Source of the DNA: Bacteroidota bacterium
GTDB taxonomy: Bacteria; Bacteroidota; Bacteroidia; Bacteroidales; VadinHA17
DNA: 7,688 bases
Reading direction: 5' to 3'
NCBI GenBank assembly: GCA_030642585.1
Contig: DAOWNN010000103.1
Location: 1-7,688, forward strand
A model generated the notes under the pieces. That model was not told where the DNA came from. It was given only the letters and a program-made list of their open reading frames with translations, and did not search any database. Below are positions 5,997-7,688 of this stretch, one piece after another. A program made the position numbers and the translations under genes. Positions within the stretch are counted from its first letter, which is position 1. The number at the start of each line of letters is the position of its first letter.

Positions 5997-6587
5997 TTAA
6001 ACTTCATTTTTTGTTACTCTTTTCTGTATCCATGAGACTAGAATGAATGCCGAAATCGTAGCTACAATAAATAGAAACGCAAATAAGCCTCGCGAAATTC
6101 CAAATGTATCCATAACTGTTACCGGGCCCAGTTCACCACCATAATAAATACCTTCAATCAGCGGAAATGCACTTGAAAAAATAAAGATGCCCAGGAATAA
6201 TCCGGCTGTAAAAAATACTGCATCTAGTTTTCCTATTGCAACACCGGTAAAACTGGTTCCTGGGCAATATCCTCCCATAATAAACCCTAAGCCCATAATA
6301 ACTCCTCCTACAATGACTGAAGTTAAAAAGGTAGGCAATATAAATATTTGAGAAATATCGATCCAATTCATGTAGTCAAAATAAACCAGGCCGATCATTG
6401 CCACCATTACAGCTGTCATAAAAACTCTTAGAACTACAAAATCATAACCATAAAACACCCCGGCTAATCTTCTTGAAGATGAAAAACCACTTGCCTCAAG
6501 AATGTATCCAAATGCAACACCCAAAAGCAGAGCGATAACAAAGTTCCATTCCGGATTAATATAACCTTGACTAATTAGAGGTCCCAT
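5997..6587 (-). CDS. YeeE/YedE-family sulfur transport protein, second half-size partner
   Basis: A 196-residue membrane protein of the YeeE/YedE (TsuA-like) family, whose full-length members import thiosulfate. It corresponds to one half of the pseudo-symmetric full-length permease. Motifs are FGYILEASGFSSSRRLAG (26-43) with FYGYDFVVLRVFMTA (45-59), and GGYCPGTSFTGVAIGKLDA (105-123). Cys108 is the only cysteine and corresponds to the conserved cysteine proposed to relay the substrate. Several hydrophobic helices follow, at about 55-70, 82-104, 124-145 and 165-188. The gene begins 47 bases after the other half-size gene and ends 12 bases before a rhodanese gene. Such two-gene pairs (PmpA/PmpB-like) are known. 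The context with NrfD and rhodanese-fold proteins supports transport of a reduced sulfur species, exact substrate unknown. Confidence 0.88.
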   Translation of the reverse strand: MGPLISQGYINPEWNFVIALLLGVAFGYILEASGFSSSRRLAGVFYGYDFVVLRVFMTAVMVAMIGLVYFDYMNWIDISQIFILPTFLTSVIVGGVIMGLGFIMGGYCPGTSFTGVAIGKLDAVFFTAGLFLGIFIFSSAFPLIEGIYYGGELGPVTVMDTFGISRGLFAFLFIVATISAFILVSWIQKRVTKNEV

Positions 6588-6634
6588 AATATATATATTT
6601 TCAATTTATTAAAACCCATTTTACAAAATGATAA

Positions 6635-7165
6635 CTAAATCCATAATTTTCTAAAAAAATAAGCAAAAAGATAACCAGACCCGAAAATAAATATCATAGC
6701 CAACAAGCCGGCTGTTGCCATAGTGGCAGTACCATTTAAAGCTGCTCCACTGGTACAACCTCGTCCAAATTGCGATCCAATACCAAAAAATACTCCCCCT
6801 AATGTTGCAAAAATAAGTCGTGTTTTGGGAGTAATTTTCGGAGAATGTTCAATCCTGAATTTTTTTACACGCCCTGCAATAAGTCCTGACAGGAAAGCAC
6901 CTACAAAAATTCCAATTGTTTCGAAAACCAACCAATTATTCATAGGATGGTGATCATCACTTAAAAACTTGCTGTAGTAAGCCTGATTTTCAGCATATGT
7001 AGGTGCAACCTGGTCAACGGCCGCTACTATTGTGCTCTTTACAGCCCCGGTTGCCCCTAATCCTCTACCAGTAATATACACCGTTAATAAGACAGTTAAG
7101 CCAAGTAGTACCCCTCCAAGGTATGGATTGATGTATTGTTCGCTTCTTTCTTCTAAATTCTTCAT
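6635..7165 (-). CDS. YeeE/YedE-family sulfur transport protein, first half-size partner
   Basis: A 176-residue membrane protein, the companion half of the YeeE/YedE pair. A helix at about 15-32 leads into TGRGLGATGA (32-41), the short glycine-rich re-entrant motif of the family. Helices follow at about 79-97, 117-132 and 147-170. The signature GIGSQFGRGCTSGAALNG (128-145) contains Cys137, the sole cysteine of the protein. The loop between the first two helices (about 50-78, with DDHHPMNN) is longer than in a minimal half and probably lies outside the membrane. The gene lies 28 bases after the NrfD-family gene and 47 bases before its partner on the same strand. With one essential-looking cysteine in each half, the pair would supply the two central cysteines of a complete thiosulfate-type channel. 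The membrane orientation and the substrate are inferred. Confidence 0.88.
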   Translation of the reverse strand: MKNLEERSEQYINPYLGGVLLGLTVLLTVYITGRGLGATGAVKSTIVAAVDQVAPTYAENQAYYSKFLSDDHHPMNNWLVFETIGIFVGAFLSGLIAGRVKKFRIEHSPKITPKTRLIFATLGGVFFGIGSQFGRGCTSGAALNGTATMATAGLLAMIFIFGSGYLFAYFFRKLWI

Positions 7166-7193
7166 CTGTATATTATTAATTACTAAATAATTT

Positions 7194-7688
7194 TCAATAT
7201 AAATAACGGGTTACCTGTCCGGCTTCAACCATGATAAGTCGAAACATTAACCCTCCGAATATGATCAATCCTGCAGGAATGGCTACCGGAACTTTAAATC
7301 CCCTCAATTCGAGAATTTCAAGAATTGCAGGAAAAATTAAACCCAGAATGATCACAAAAACCCAGAATGAAACGGTAAATTCTCCACCAAGAAATAAATA
7401 TGCAGCATTGATCTGAACTTCGGTAGAGGCAAGAAAACCCATAAACAAGTGAATAATGAAAAATAATTCCACTCCGATAAGTATCAGGTCTATCTTGCTA
7501 AAAAGCATTCGTTCAGCATGATTTTTTGACATCCACATAATGGTTGCAGCTCCCGTGGAAAGCCCTGAAGTTAAAAATAAGGGGCCTAATAAAGATGTGT
7601 TCCAAAGAGGTCTGGCGTTAAATGCAGACAATAAAATTCCAGTATATATTCCCAGTATAACAGAAAGGAATATTAATGCCCATGCTAT
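7194..7688 (-). CDS. nrfD: NrfD/PsrC-family membrane subunit of a respiratory oxidoreductase, C-terminal part (5' end outside window)
   Basis: The frame is open to the right edge of the window (first codons read IAWALIFLSVILGIYTG), so the last 164 residues of a longer protein are seen; family members have about 300-450 residues. NrfD/PsrC proteins anchor molybdopterin or cytochrome oxidoreductases to the membrane through an iron-sulfur subunit and exchange electrons with menaquinone. The family block YTGILLSAFNARPLWNTSLL continues with FLTSGLSTGAA. About five hydrophobic helices are visible, the last ending FRLIMVEAGQVTRYLY at the C-terminus. A TTG codon at 7631 could be taken for a start, but it lies inside a helix of the conserved block. 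The gene heads the visible run of sulfur genes and is followed after 28 bases by a YeeE-type gene. This makes a polysulfide, thiosulfate or tetrathionate-type reductase subunit more likely than nitrite reductase NrfD itself; the symbol denotes family only. Confidence 0.88.
   Translation of the reverse strand: MAWALIFLSVILGIYTGILLSAFNARPLWNTSLLGPLFLTSGLSTGAATIMWMSKNHAERMLFSKIDLILIGVELFFIIHLFMGFLASTEVQINAAYLFLGGEFTVSFWVFVIILGLIFPAILEILELRGFKVPVAIPAGLIIFGGLMFRLIMVEAGQVTRYLY

Larger units (their letters stand above)
4792..7688 (-). other. Probable sulfur-compound operon: nrfD-type, two YeeE halves, two rhodanese-like genes
   Basis: Five genes lie on the minus strand with gaps of 28, 47, 12 and 26 bases and no hairpin terminator or clear TAnnTTTG box between them, so one transcript starting to the right of the window is likely. 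The products are a quinone-interacting membrane subunit, a split YeeE/YedE permease and two membrane-anchored rhodanese folds, a combination pointing to uptake or export of a sulfur species linked to anaerobic respiration. Iron-sulfur and catalytic subunits are expected upstream, beyond base 7688; this is inferred, not seen. Confidence 0.6.

Noticed and set aside
5997..7165. The two YeeE-like frames as one gene broken by a frameshift
   Set aside because: They are separated by a stop codon and 47 non-coding bases, each has its own ATG, helix set and distinct signature motif, and two-gene versions of this permease are known.
7194..7631. A 145-residue complete protein starting at TTG 7631
   Set aside because: The frame stays open to base 7688, and the upstream codons (IAWALIFLSVILGIYTGILL) complete the NrfD family block, so the TTG is internal and the gene is cut by the window edge.
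1..7688. tRNA, rRNA or CRISPR array
   Set aside because: No cloverleaf-like segment, no rRNA-like sequence and no regularly spaced direct repeats were seen on either strand.

Overview
The window looks like chromosome from an AT-rich member of the Bacteroidota, most likely an anaerobic lineage near the Bacteroidales/Marinilabiliales. The evidence is the GldM/GldN pair, which is specific to the type IX secretion and gliding machinery of this phylum, the absence of clear Shine-Dalgarno sequences, and two TAnnTTTG boxes that fit the Bacteroidota -7 promoter element. The lineage below phylum is an inference.

Layout, left to right. (1) 2-1636, plus strand: the C-terminal half of gldM, then complete gldN, closed by a strong hairpin terminator at 1658-1688. 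(2) 1687-2793, minus strand: a single-domain mannose-1-phosphate guanylyltransferase (ManC type) that converges on gldN and shares that terminator. (3) 2794-3273: a 480-base gap with no gene. It holds putative promoters for the two divergent flanking genes and, at 2932-3200, a 269-bp imperfect palindrome with 24-bp terminal inverted repeats and a perfect 22-bp inner stem, resembling a MITE or other non-autonomous element. (4) 3274-4772, plus strand: mlaE-mlaF, the permease and ATPase of a lipid-transporting ABC system, overlapping by ATGA; no MCE (MlaD) gene is adjacent. (5) 4792-7688, minus strand: a compact run read right to left as NrfD-family membrane subunit (5' end outside the window), two half-length YeeE/YedE sulfur-transport proteins, and two membrane-anchored rhodanese-like proteins.

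The last block is the most interesting part. It has the look of a sulfur-compound respiration or transport operon: an NrfD/PsrC-type quinone-interacting membrane subunit, a split thiosulfate/sulfur-permease pair with one cysteine in each conserved motif (GCTSG and YCPGTS), and two probable periplasmic rhodanese folds. Both rhodanese domains lack the cysteine expected in the active-site loop. One carries a C-terminal extension with a basic RRKKK stretch and ends in Gly-Gly-Cys, so a relocated sulfur-accepting cysteine is possible. Function is inferred from families and neighbourhood; the substrate (thiosulfate, polysulfide, tetrathionate or other) cannot be read from this window.
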